Origin: Williamsia maris
Lineage (GTDB): Bacteria; Actinomycetota; Actinomycetes; Mycobacteriales; Mycobacteriaceae
Direction: 5' to 3'
Assembly: GCF_024171815.1 (NCBI RefSeq)
Contig: NZ_JAMTCJ010000003.1
Span: forward strand, 930,001-994,000
Length of the DNA stretch: 64,000 nucleotides
Shown: positions 24,463 to 32,603 of the stretch, in pieces
Position numbering within the stretch: position 1 is the first letter of the stretch
How the letters are laid out: each line of letters opens with the position of its first letter
Translations under genes and position numbers: made by a program
Notes under the pieces: model-generated
Databases searched by the model: none
Seen by the model: only the letters and a program-made list of their open reading frames with translations
What the model was told of the DNA's origin: nothing

Positions 24463-25680
24463 TCAGAGAGCGACCCGGAAGAGTGCCTCGGCGTCGGTGA
24501 GCGAGACCGGTCGCGGGTTCGTCGCCATGCACGCGTCACGTAGGGCGGACGCGGCCAGGCGTGGGATGTCGGCCTCGCGCACCCCGAGCTGTCCGAGGTG
24601 GCGGGGCACCCCGACGCGGCGGGCCAGCGCCTCGACCGCGTCGGCGACGGCGAGCGCCGCCTCGTCGGCCGGTCCGCGCGCCTCGTCGAGTCCCAGACCC
24701 AGCGCGATGGTCACGAACGGCGCCGGGTCCGCGGCTGCGTTGAAGCGGATCACGTGCGGGAGCAGGACCCCGTTGATCACGCCGTGCGGCAGGTCGAGCA
24801 GGCCGCCGACCTGGTGGCTCAACGCGTGCGCGGCGCCGAGTATGGCGTTGGTGAACGCCAGCCCGGCGTCGAGACTCGCCTGCGCCATCACCGAACGCGC
24901 ACCGACGGCCAGCGGGTCGGTGATGCATGCCCCCAACGACCCCATGACGGTGTTCACCGCGCGCAGGGCGTGGTGGTCGGTGAGCGGGTTATGCGCGCGG
25001 GAGACGAACGCCTCGATGCCGTGCGTCAACGCATCGAGACCGGTTGCGGCACTGAGCCACTCCGGCATCGTGGTGAGCAGTCGCGGGTCGATGACGGTGA
25101 TGTCGGGCACCAGGGCCCGACCGAGGATGGTGACCTTGGTGTCGCGGGTGGTGTCGGTGACGATGCAGAACTGCGACACGTCCGCACCGGTACCCGCGGT
25201 GGTCGGCACCATGACCAGCGGCGGGATGGGGCCGAGGACACGATCCACCCCCTCGTAGTCGAGGATCCGTCCACCGACACCGGCGAGGATCGCGATGCCC
25301 TTGGCGGCGTCCATCACCGATCCGCCACCCAGCGCGACCAGCACGTCACACCCGGCCGCCTGGTACACCTCGTGGCCCGCGGCGATCTCGTGGTCCTTCG
25401 GGTTGGGCGTCAGCGCGCTCCACACCGTGGGCTCGAGCCCGCAGGCGCGCAGGTGCGCCTCGACCTCGCTCATCCACCCGGCCTCGATCAGACCCGGATC
25501 GGTCACCAACAGCGGGCGCATACCCCCGAGTCGGACGGCCGCGTGCGCGGCCTCGACCGTCGAGTCGACGCCGAAGACGATCTCCGGGGCGTGGAACTTG
25601 ACCACCCGCCCCTGATCGGCGAAGGCACTCGAGACACCGGTCGCCGCCTGTGCATGCACAGCAGCCACCCCGGAACCCAT
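24463..25680 (-). CDS. Group III (iron-type) alcohol dehydrogenase
   Basis: A 405-residue metal-dependent alcohol dehydrogenase. NAD(H) binding is by GGGSVMDAAKG. The metal ligands fall in GLDALTHGIEAF, GAAHALSHQVGG and LPHGVINGVLLPH, giving the Asp and three His of this superfamily. Orthologous neighbourhoods in mycobacteria annotate it as 1,3-propanediol or lactaldehyde dehydrogenase type. The true substrate is not known. The ATG at 25680 begins MGSGVAAV. It follows the Ni/Co transporter by 59 bp, and that gap contains a 22-bp palindrome, so it may have its own regulated promoter inside the larger mno-to-regulator transcript. Tightly bound NAD with mycofactocin as acceptor is possible. Confidence 0.87.
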   Translation of the reverse strand: MGSGVAAVHAQAATGVSSAFADQGRVVKFHAPEIVFGVDSTVEAAHAAVRLGGMRPLLVTDPGLIEAGWMSEVEAHLRACGLEPTVWSALTPNPKDHEIAAGHEVYQAAGCDVLVALGGGSVMDAAKGIAILAGVGGRILDYEGVDRVLGPIPPLVMVPTTAGTGADVSQFCIVTDTTRDTKVTILGRALVPDITVIDPRLLTTMPEWLSAATGLDALTHGIEAFVSRAHNPLTDHHALRAVNTVMGSLGACITDPLAVGARSVMAQASLDAGLAFTNAILGAAHALSHQVGGLLDLPHGVINGVLLPHVIRFNAAADPAPFVTIALGLGLDEARGPADEAALAVADAVEALARRVGVPRHLGQLGVREADIPRLAASALRDACMATNPRPVSLTDAEALFRVAL

Positions 25681-25712
25681 GTGACCCAGCTTACAACCGC
25701 GCGACCTCAAAC

Positions 25713-25734
25713 CACCTGTCCGTTCGGGCAGGTG
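25713..25734. promoter_or_regulatory. 22-bp palindrome upstream of the alcohol dehydrogenase
   Basis: Arms CACCTGtCCG and CGGgCAGGTG surround a TT centre (one mismatched pair). Its core CTGTCCGTTCGGGCAG matches the element upstream of mno at 31172-31187 in 13 of 16 bases. It lies 33 bp upstream of the dehydrogenase ATG and 6 bp after the transporter stop, so it could act as a regulator site, as a transcript hairpin, or as both. Confidence 0.6.
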
Positions 25735-25739
25735 AGGCC

Positions 25740-26882
25740 TCACCGGCCCGAGGGCGAGCGGGCGCCGACCACCCCGGCGTCCAGGGCGTCGAAGCGGTCG
25801 TCGACCTTCGCCACCTTGTAGTAGATCAGGGCCCCGATCCACACCACGAAGAACGTCCCCACGACGAACTGTCCGACGCGTTCGAGGTTGATCGCCGCGA
25901 CGACGTCCCAGATCCCGCCGGCCAGACCGAACTCGTCGCCGAGCAGCGACAGTAGCTGCAAGGTGCCGATGACGAACGCCAGGAAGACCGACAACCCGGT
26001 CATCGTGATGTTGTAGTAGATCTTGCGGACCGGGGTGACGAACGCCCACCCGTAGGCCTTCGACATGAACACCCCGTCGATGGTGTCCATCGTGGTCATC
26101 CCCGCGGCGAAGAGCACCGGCAGCGCGATGATCGCCAGCGGGGGCAGTCCCCCGGCGATGGCCGTGGTGCCCGCGACCGCGAGCAATCCGACCTGGGTGG
26201 CGGTGTCGAAGCCGAGTCCGAACAGCAGTCCGAGCGGATACATCTGCCACGAGTGGTTGATCAGCTTGTCGTAGCGTCCGCGGAACAGCCGATTCATCAG
26301 GCCGCGCTTGGCCAGCAGTTCGTCGAGGGAGTCGTCGGAGAACTCACCGCGCTTGGCTCGCCGCCAGACCTTCACGATGCCGTAGAGCACCATGATGTTC
26401 AGCGCGGCGATCAGGTAGAGGAACGTGCCCGACACCAGGGTGCCGACGATCCCGCCCGGCCCGGAGAACGCCTCCTGGAACGCGGTGGCCTTCGCGGCGA
26501 CGATCGCGATCGCGCCGACGAACACCAGGACCACCGTCGAGTGGCCGAGGGAGAAGAACAACCCGACGGCCAGGGGCCGCTTGCCCTTCTGCAGCAGGAA
26601 GCGCGTGGTGTCGTCGATGGCGGCGATGTGGTCGGCGTCGAAGGCGTGGCGCATGCCCAGTGTGTAGGCCAGCAGGCCCGCGCCGGCGTAGACCAGGGTC
26701 CCGTCGGAACCGGTGAGGTTGTGGATGCGCGGGATCGAGTTGTAGTGGGCGAACAGGCCCCACCCGATCAGGTGCAGCACCACGAGGAACCCGACGATCA
26801 TCGCCAACCGCGGGATCTCGTCGCGGGTGAAGCGGCTCATCGGCACCGCCGGATCGTCCTTCTCGGCAACGGTCGTGGTCAT
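25740..26882 (-). CDS. NiCoT-family nickel/cobalt transporter
   Basis: A 380-residue membrane permease with about eight hydrophobic helices. The family signature RHAFDADHIAAIDDTTR lies in helix II, and LGFDTATQV and GMTTMDTIDGVFM give the other conserved metal-path segments. NiCoT proteins import Ni2+ and/or Co2+ with high affinity. The HAFDADH form is shared by Ni- and Co-preferring members, so selectivity is open. The ATG at 26882 overlaps the vWA stop (ATGA), tying metal uptake to the MoxR/vWA pair upstream. There is no urease or hydrogenase gene nearby, so the metal's client must be something else in this operon. Confidence 0.9.
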   Translation of the reverse strand: MTTTVAEKDDPAVPMSRFTRDEIPRLAMIVGFLVVLHLIGWGLFAHYNSIPRIHNLTGSDGTLVYAGAGLLAYTLGMRHAFDADHIAAIDDTTRFLLQKGKRPLAVGLFFSLGHSTVVLVFVGAIAIVAAKATAFQEAFSGPGGIVGTLVSGTFLYLIAALNIMVLYGIVKVWRRAKRGEFSDDSLDELLAKRGLMNRLFRGRYDKLINHSWQMYPLGLLFGLGFDTATQVGLLAVAGTTAIAGGLPPLAIIALPVLFAAGMTTMDTIDGVFMSKAYGWAFVTPVRKIYYNITMTGLSVFLAFVIGTLQLLSLLGDEFGLAGGIWDVVAAINLERVGQFVVGTFFVVWIGALIYYKVAKVDDRFDALDAGVVGARSPSGR

Positions 26883-28408
26883 CGTCCTACCTGTTCTTCC
26901 GCCAGCGCGTCGGCCGTGCTGGTGAGTCCGGTGAGGTCGCGTACGACGCGAACTCGTTGACAGTATTCGGCGTATTGCGGGAGATCGCAGGACCCGAGCC
27001 CCCACGAGTACCTCGGCTCAGGTGTGAGCCAGATCGTCTCGCGGGCGCGACGGGTGATCTCGGCGAAGGCCTCGACGTTCGGGTCGAGCCCGTTGCTGCG
27101 TCCGTCGGCCAGCACCAGCACCGTCGTCCGCCGGCTGACGGCGTTGCCGTGCTCCTCCAGGAACTGCCCGAACGCGGCGCCGTGATCGGAGTTCGCGTCG
27201 ACGTCGATGACGTCGCCACCGAACACCAACCCGAGCGCCTTCTCCACGGAGTGGTCGCTGAACAGGTCGGTCACCTCGGCGAGCTCGGAGACGAAGACGA
27301 AGGTGCGCACCTGACTCACCAGGTCCTGCAGGCCGTGGACCAGATGGAGGGTGAAGCGTGCGGTGGCGCGGACCGACAGACTCACGTCGGCGAGCAGCAC
27401 CAACCGCGGCTTGTCCTCGCTGCGCGCCACGGTCACCGGTCGGAACGGCACGCCGTCGTAGCGCATGTTGTGCCGCATGGTGCGCGACGAGTCGACCCGT
27501 CCACGGGCCCCGGCCTTCCGCCGATGGGTCAGCGCACCGTGCAGGCTCTGGGTGAGTCGGCGCAGGACCTCCTCGAGTTCGGCTCGCTCGTGCTCACCGA
27601 CATGGTCGACGGTGGCGACGGCCTTCTCCTCGTGTCCCTCGATGATCCGATTGTCCAGCGCCAACAGCGATTCGAGATGCTTCTTGAGCGCGGCGGGCAG
27701 GTTCTCCAGCACCCCGGCCAGTCGCCTGCGCAGATCCGCGGCGTCGTCGGTGACGTCGGTCTGGGCGTCGTCGGCAACGTCGTCGAGCCACCCGAACAGC
27801 GCGTCCTGCTGCGCGATGGAGAGGTCGGCGTCGACACGGGTCCCGCTGGAGGTGGAGATGTCTCCGGGGGCCGACGCCCCGCGCAGGTGGTCGGTCTCGA
27901 TCTGGACCCGGTTGCCCTCCCCCAGCACCGACACCGCGTCCTGGGAGAACACGATCTCGTCGGTCATCGAGGCCAGGTCGATCTTGTTGGCCTCCTGATG
28001 CAGGTTGTACTGCGTCGCGAGGTCATCGGGATCGAAGTACTCGCGGATGTCCGACGGCGCACCGTGTTCGTGTCCCTGCTGCGGCAGCTGGCCCGGTTCC
28101 TCCGACAGTGTGAACTGCTCGAGCGTCCCCTCGTCGGACAGGTCGTCGTGGCTGTGGGTGTGCCCGTGGTCGTCGGCGTCCGGCTGGACCCGGACGAGCG
28201 CGAAGAAGAGGTCGAAGACGTCGTCGAAGATCGCGTCGCCGTCGATGTCCTTGACCAACGCGTTGCGAAGCGCCTCCTTGAGCACCGACCGGTTCGTGAG
28301 CACCCCGGGCAGCGCGGCGGCGTTCATCGCGTCGATGGTCTCCGGGGTGGAGATCCGCAGCCCACGCAGACGCAGCAGTCGGACGAAGCGGTGCAGGCTC
28401 TGCTCCAC
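26879..28408 (-). CDS. vWA-domain protein, CoxE/NorD-like partner of the MoxR ATPase
   Basis: A 509-residue protein. The C-terminal third is a von Willebrand A domain with MIDAS residues DVSLS at 341-345 and VLVLADGRSNG later. The N-terminal two thirds is an acidic helical region. Two histidine clusters are visible, DDHGHTHSHDD at about 79-89 and QGHEHG at 111-116. MoxR AAA+ ATPases act with vWA partners to insert or exchange metals and cofactors in client enzymes (CoxD/CoxE, NorQ/NorD, CbbQ/CbbO). It starts 3 nt after the MoxR stop and overlaps the NiCoT start, so the three are made together. The client is probably a metal alcohol dehydrogenase in the same operon (inference). Confidence 0.85.
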   Translation of the reverse strand: MEQSLHRFVRLLRLRGLRISTPETIDAMNAAALPGVLTNRSVLKEALRNALVKDIDGDAIFDDVFDLFFALVRVQPDADDHGHTHSHDDLSDEGTLEQFTLSEEPGQLPQQGHEHGAPSDIREYFDPDDLATQYNLHQEANKIDLASMTDEIVFSQDAVSVLGEGNRVQIETDHLRGASAPGDISTSSGTRVDADLSIAQQDALFGWLDDVADDAQTDVTDDAADLRRRLAGVLENLPAALKKHLESLLALDNRIIEGHEEKAVATVDHVGEHERAELEEVLRRLTQSLHGALTHRRKAGARGRVDSSRTMRHNMRYDGVPFRPVTVARSEDKPRLVLLADVSLSVRATARFTLHLVHGLQDLVSQVRTFVFVSELAEVTDLFSDHSVEKALGLVFGGDVIDVDANSDHGAAFGQFLEEHGNAVSRRTTVLVLADGRSNGLDPNVEAFAEITRRARETIWLTPEPRYSWGLGSCDLPQYAEYCQRVRVVRDLTGLTSTADALAEEQVGR

Positions 28409-28411
28409 TGA

Positions 28412-29677
28412 TCAGTCCTTGTTCGTCGACGGCGACTTCTTGGGACCGAATCCACGCGCGAAGGACGATTTCCTGGGCGACGACGTCGACGGCGCGGGCT
28501 CGGCGCCGGTGCTGGCCCCGTAGTAGTTGTCGCTGTGCCTTCCGGGGGTGTCCTTGGCCGCGCGCACCGCCTGCCCCGAGGGGCCGGCGTCGTCGTGATC
28601 GTGATCGTGGTCGTGCCCCGGACCGTGCTCGTGCGCCCCGTGGCCGTGATCGTGGCCGTGACTGTGGCCGTGGGCGTGCTCGTCGATGACCGCATTCGGA
28701 TCGATGAGCCGCGGGATGACGGCCGTGGCCTTGGTGACGTCCTTGTCGTACTTCACCACCACCGAGACGGTGTCGTTGAGCAGTTTCGGGGTCAGCTCGG
28801 TGGCGCCGAGGACGGCCAGGGTCCGGGCCCAGTCGACGGTCTCGGAGATGCTCGGCGACTTGCGCAGATCGAGATCGCGCAGTCCGCGGACGACGTCGAC
28901 GAGTTGCGCGGCGAGCGACTGCGCGAGCCCGGTGTCCTTCGAGACGACGATCTCGAGCTCGCGCTCGGCCGTCGGATACCCCAGGAAGCTGTGCAGGCAA
29001 CGGCGTTTGAGCGCCGCGGACAGGTCGCGGGTGTTGTTCGACGTCAGCACCACGTAGGGCCGGATCTTCGCGACGAACGTACCGATCTCGGGCACCGACA
29101 CCTGGTTCTCACCGAGCAGCTCGAGCAGCACCGCCTCGAGGGCCTCGTCGGCCCGGTCCACCTCGTCGATGAGCAACACGACCGGTTCCGGGGAGCGGAT
29201 GGCCTCCAGCAGCGGTCGCGGGGCCAGGAACCGCTCGGAGAAGAACACGCTCTCCTGCGCCGAGATCCGGTCCACCGCCTCACCGAGGGTGTCGGCGTCG
29301 GCGACGAGCTGACCGATCTTCTCCTTGAGCACCTGGGTGTAGAGCAACTGCTTGCCGTAGTCCCACTCGTACAGCGCCTTGGTCTCGTCCTGGCCCTCGT
29401 AGCACTGCAGGCGCAGCAACCGTCGCCCGGTGACCTGCGCCAGCGCCTTGGCCAGTTCCGTCTTGCCCACACCGGCCGGCCCCTCGAGCAGGACCGGCTT
29501 GTCGAGTCGGGTCTGCAGGAAGACCGTGGTCGCGAGTCGCTCGTCGATGATGTACCCGGTCTCGCCGAACCGTGCGGTGACGTCCTCCACGGAGTCGAAA
29601 TCGTGCACGGGCAGGGACTCGAGATCGGTGCTGGGAGCGGGCTTCTCGTCGACGGGGGCGACGTTGTCAGGCGACAC
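28412..29677 (-). CDS. MoxR-type AAA+ ATPase with histidine-rich C-terminal tail
   Basis: A 421-residue AAA+ protein. Walker A GPAGVGKT is at 66-73, Walker B VVLLIDEVDRAD with Asp171-Glu172, sensor 1 LTSNNTRDLS at 211-220, and the lid domain ends near 330. Residues 334-361 contain 13 histidines alternating with Gly, Asp and Ala, a stretch like the nickel-storing tails of HypB and UreE. A Ser/Pro/Lys tail follows. Such a tail is not usual in MoxR proteins. With the NiCoT permease and vWA partner it suggests an ATP-driven metal loader. It lies 84 bp downstream of mno and 3 nt upstream of the vWA gene. Confidence 0.9.
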   Translation of the reverse strand: MSPDNVAPVDEKPAPSTDLESLPVHDFDSVEDVTARFGETGYIIDERLATTVFLQTRLDKPVLLEGPAGVGKTELAKALAQVTGRRLLRLQCYEGQDETKALYEWDYGKQLLYTQVLKEKIGQLVADADTLGEAVDRISAQESVFFSERFLAPRPLLEAIRSPEPVVLLIDEVDRADEALEAVLLELLGENQVSVPEIGTFVAKIRPYVVLTSNNTRDLSAALKRRCLHSFLGYPTAERELEIVVSKDTGLAQSLAAQLVDVVRGLRDLDLRKSPSISETVDWARTLAVLGATELTPKLLNDTVSVVVKYDKDVTKATAVIPRLIDPNAVIDEHAHGHSHGHDHGHGAHEHGPGHDHDHDHDDAGPSGQAVRAAKDTPGRHSDNYYGASTGAEPAPSTSSPRKSSFARGFGPKKSPSTNKD

Positions 29678-29761
29678 GGATCGGCCTTCCTCGGTGGTGT
29701 GTGCGTGGGGGTGGAGCCGGCGCCCCGCCTGCTCGGGCGGGGCGCCGGAGTACGGGACTGC

Positions 29762-31054
29762 TCAGCCGATCAGGTCGTCGAGGTCGCCGACCATCGAGTG
29801 CTCGACCACCGGGAACACGGTCTCGAAGGTGCACTCCTTGAGGTTGCCCGGCGTGCACGCGTCCCCGAGGACGTGATTGGTGATGCGGGCGACGTCCTTC
29901 TCGTCGCCGGCGATCGTCTTGGCGTTCTCGTAGTACTTGGTCGGTCCGGTGCCGAGCCGGTTCTTGCTGTAGCTGTCGGCGTGGACGTCGACGAAGCGCT
30001 CCGGGATGCCCACATCACGCAGCAACTGGATCGCCGCCTCGAGGGCCGCGTGGGACGCGCGCTGATCGGACATGCCGTGGGTGTCGATGCCCATGGCGAC
30101 GGCGATGTCGGCGAACTTGCGGTAGTCCGCGGTCATGTTGAACGCCCACACCCGGGGCAGCGCGATGGCGTTGTTCAGGCCGTGATGGGTGTCGTAGAAG
30201 GCACTGATCGCGTGGCTGATCGAGTGGATGATGCCGAGGCCACCGGAGTTGAAGGCCTGGGCGGCGATGTACTGCGCGTACATCATCCCCTCGCGCCCGG
30301 GCAGGTCCTCACCGTTCCAGGTGGCCGCGCGCAGGTTCTCCACGGTCATCTTGATGGCGTGCAGCGCGTTGCCCTTCGACGGTTCGAAGTTCAGCCGCGA
30401 GACGTAGGGCTCGCTGGCGTGGGCGAGCACGTCGAACCCGCACTGTGCGGTGTAGTCGGTGGGGCACGTGTAGTAGAGCACCGGGTCGTCGATGGCCAGG
30501 GTGGTCACGCTGGCGTCGTCGAACGCCACGTACTTGTGCGGGTTGTCCGGGTCGGTGGTGGTGTCGGTGATGACGTAGGCCCACGACGTCTCCGAACCCG
30601 TTCCGGCCGTGGTGGACACGGCGATGTGCGGCGGGTTCTTGGGGTTCTCGCTCTTGTTGAACCCCTCGAACTCGTTGACGTTGCGACCGTCGTGGGCCAC
30701 CGCGATCCGGGCGCCCTTGCACGCGTCGTGGCTCGAGCCGCCGCCGATGGAGACGAAGCTGTCGCACTTGGCCTCGGAGTACATCGAGACCGCGTCCATG
30801 ACGTTGTAGTCCTTGGGGTTGGACTCGACCTTGTCGTAGACCACCACCTCGAGACCGTGGTAGCGCATCGACTCGACGATGTTGTGCACGGTGTCGGTGC
30901 CGCGCAGGCCCGACGTCATGACGAGGGTCTTCTTGAAGCCGAGCTTGAGGGCCTCGGGCCCGATCATCTCGTGGGCTCCGGGACCCATCATCGCGCGGGG
31001 GAAGGGGTGGAACTCTTTGATGGGGAACGGCTTGAGTAGGTCGTCGACCTGCAT
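29762..31054 (-). CDS. mno: NDMA-type methanol/alcohol dehydrogenase (group III metal ADH)
   Basis: A 430-residue decameric-type methanol:NDMA oxidoreductase of actinomycetes, which oxidises methanol and other alcohols with tightly bound NAD(P) and passes electrons to an external acceptor now believed to be mycofactocin. The dinucleotide site is VSIGGGSSHDACKG. Metal ligands lie in CGFDVLAHASEPY, GIIHSISHAISAF and YDTHHGLNNAIALP. The N-terminus MQVDDLLKPFPIKEFHPFPR is typical. The ATG at 31054 has AAAGGA 6 nt upstream. It heads the operon with MoxR, vWA, NiCoT, a second ADH and the two-component system, and a palindrome at 31172-31187 lies in its promoter region. Confidence 0.93.
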   Translation of the reverse strand: MQVDDLLKPFPIKEFHPFPRAMMGPGAHEMIGPEALKLGFKKTLVMTSGLRGTDTVHNIVESMRYHGLEVVVYDKVESNPKDYNVMDAVSMYSEAKCDSFVSIGGGSSHDACKGARIAVAHDGRNVNEFEGFNKSENPKNPPHIAVSTTAGTGSETSWAYVITDTTTDPDNPHKYVAFDDASVTTLAIDDPVLYYTCPTDYTAQCGFDVLAHASEPYVSRLNFEPSKGNALHAIKMTVENLRAATWNGEDLPGREGMMYAQYIAAQAFNSGGLGIIHSISHAISAFYDTHHGLNNAIALPRVWAFNMTADYRKFADIAVAMGIDTHGMSDQRASHAALEAAIQLLRDVGIPERFVDVHADSYSKNRLGTGPTKYYENAKTIAGDEKDVARITNHVLGDACTPGNLKECTFETVFPVVEHSMVGDLDDLIG

Positions 31055-31171
31055 GACTTGTCCTTTGCACGACGGGCCCGCGAGTGACGCGGTTGACTCG
31101 ACCGACGTTAAGGACCGTGACGCGCGCCATAGGACGTTCCGACGCCGAACTGTCGGCTCCGCAGCCGAGAA

Positions 31172-31187
31172 CTGCCCGATCGGACAG
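31172..31187. promoter_or_regulatory. CTGCCCGATCGGACAG palindrome upstream of mno
   Basis: A 16-bp near-perfect palindrome with core CCGATCGG lies 118 bp upstream of the mno ATG. Beside it is a TCGGCT-CCGC-AGCCGA inverted repeat (about 31154-31169). The element shares the CTGnCCGnnCGGnCAG pattern with 25716-25731, which supports common control by the encoded response regulator. Confidence 0.55.
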
Positions 31188-31238
31188 CGACACCCCTGTC
31201 CTGACCGCGGCCGCGGTCCCGTCCGACCCGTCACACGC

Positions 31239-31274
31239 GAGAACGCCCGACCCCTGGTGGGATCGGGCGTTCTC
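31239..31274 (-). terminator. Terminator hairpin after tuf
   Basis: GAGAACGCCCGA (31239-31250) and TCGGGCGTTCTC (31263-31274) form a perfect 12-bp stem that extends by four more pairs, including one G-U, toward a 4-nt loop. It lies 35 bp after the tuf stop and ends the str operon before the mno promoter. Confidence 0.85.
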
Positions 31275-31284
31275 GGTGGTGCGT

Positions 31285-31303
31285 TCCCGCGCTACGCGCG
31301 GGA
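31285..31303 (-). terminator. First of two tandem hairpins after tuf
   Basis: TCCCGCGC-TAC-GCGCGGGA is a perfect 8-bp stem 6 bp after the tuf stop codon, immediately before the larger hairpin at 31239-31274. Tandem hairpins suit termination or 3'-end stabilisation of a very abundant mRNA. Confidence 0.6.
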
Positions 31304-31308
31304 GGGTG

Positions 31309-32499
31309 TCACTTGGTGATCTTGGTGACGCGGCCGGCACCGACGGTGCGGCCACCCTCACGGATCGCGAAGCGCAGGCCCTCGTCCATGGCGACCGGCT
31401 GGATCAGCTTGACGCTCATCTCGGTGTTGTCACCGGGCATGACCATCTCGGTGCCCTCGGGCAGGGTCACGACGCCCGTCACGTCAGTCGTACGGAAGTA
31501 GAACTGGGGACGGTAGTTGTTGAAGAACGGGGTGTGGCGACCGCCCTCGTCCTTCGACAGGATGTACGCCTGGCCCTCGAACTCGGTGTGCGGGGTCGTG
31601 GTGCCGGGCTTGATGACGACCTGGCCGCGCTCGACGTCCTCACGCTTGAGTCCACGCAGCAGCAGACCGGCGTTGTCGCCCGCCTCTGCCGAGTCGAGCA
31701 GCTTGTGGAACATCTCGATACCGGTGACGGTCGACTTGGTCGACTTCTCCTTGATGCCCACGATCTCGACATCCTCGTTCACGTTGACCGAACCGCGCTC
31801 GACACGACCGGTGACGACGGTGCCACGACCGGTGATCGTGAAGACGTCCTCGACGGGCATGAGGAAGGGCTTCTCTGTCTCGCGGACGGGGTCCGGAACC
31901 GAGTCGTCGACGGCCTGCATGAGCTCGGCGATGGCCTCGCCCCACTTCTCGTCACCCTCGAGGGCCTTGAGAGCGGAGACCTTGACGACCGGCGCATCCT
32001 CGTCGAAGTCCTGGGCGGCCAGCAGTTCGCGGACCTCCATCTCGACGAGCTCGATGATCTCCTCGTCGTCGACCATGTCGGCCTTGTTCAGTGCGACGAG
32101 GATGTACGGCACGCCGACCTGGCGGGCGAGCAGCACGTGCTCACGCGTCTGGGGCATCGGGCCGTCGGTGGCGGCGACGACGAGAATCGCACCGTCCATC
32201 TGGGCCGCACCGGTGATCATGTTCTTGATGTAGTCGGCGTGACCGGGGGCGTCGACGTGCGCGTAGTGACGCTTCTCGGTCTGGTACTCGACGTGGGAGA
32301 TGTTGATCGTGATACCACGAGCCTTCTCCTCCGGCGCCTTGTCGATCTGGTCGAACGCGAACGCGGCGTTGAGGTCCGGGTACTTGTCGTGCAGAACCTT
32401 GGTGATGGCCGCGGTCAGCGTGGTCTTGCCGTGGTCGACGTGACCGATCGTGCCGATGTTGACGTGCGGCTTGTTCCGCTCGAACTTCGCCTTACCCAC
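31309..32499 (-). CDS. tuf: Elongation factor Tu
   Basis: A 396-residue translational GTPase that delivers aminoacyl-tRNA to the ribosome. G1 is GHVDHGKT, the switch region EKARGITI, G3 DAPGHADY and G4 NKAD, all intact. Domains II and III follow with [13 protein letters not shown] and GGRHTPF. Length and sequence are normal for actinobacteria. The ATG is preceded by AGGAGG about 6 nt upstream. It is the last gene of the rpsL-rpsG-fusA-tuf operon, 104 bp after fusA, a gap large enough for an extra tuf promoter, as is common. Confidence 0.99.
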   Translation of the reverse strand: MGKAKFERNKPHVNIGTIGHVDHGKTTLTAAITKVLHDKYPDLNAAFAFDQIDKAPEEKARGITINISHVEYQTEKRHYAHVDAPGHADYIKNMITGAAQMDGAILVVAATDGPMPQTREHVLLARQVGVPYILVALNKADMVDDEEIIELVEMEVRELLAAQDFDEDAPVVKVSALKALEGDEKWGEAIAELMQAVDDSVPDPVRETEKPFLMPVEDVFTITGRGTVVTGRVERGSVNVNEDVEIVGIKEKSTKSTVTGIEMFHKLLDSAEAGDNAGLLLRGLKREDVERGQVVIKPGTTTPHTEFEGQAYILSKDEGGRHTPFFNNYRPQFYFRTTDVTGVVTLPEGTEMVMPGDNTEMSVKLIQPVAMDEGLRFAIREGGRTVGAGRVTKITK

Positions 32500-32603
32500 T
32501 TGATGTCCTCCTGGACTGTTGTTGCGCCTGAGACCTTCTCAGAGGCAAGAAGTTTGTACTAGCTGTCTGTGCGCCGCGGCGGTTGCCCCGGCACGGTGGC
32601 GAA

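Noticed and set aside
25713-25734. Simple terminator of the Ni/Co transporter gene
   Set aside because: Not excluded, but the close match to the element upstream of mno makes a regulatory site the better first reading.
28535-31039. Long open frame on the plus strand opposite mno and the MoxR gene, and similar ones opposite fusA, the acyl-CoA synthetase/mftD and acyl-CoA carboxylase genes
   Set aside because: They are antisense shadows of GC-rich genes with strong family motifs on the other strand; their translations are low-complexity (Arg, Gly, Asp, Val, His) with no motif or ribosome site.
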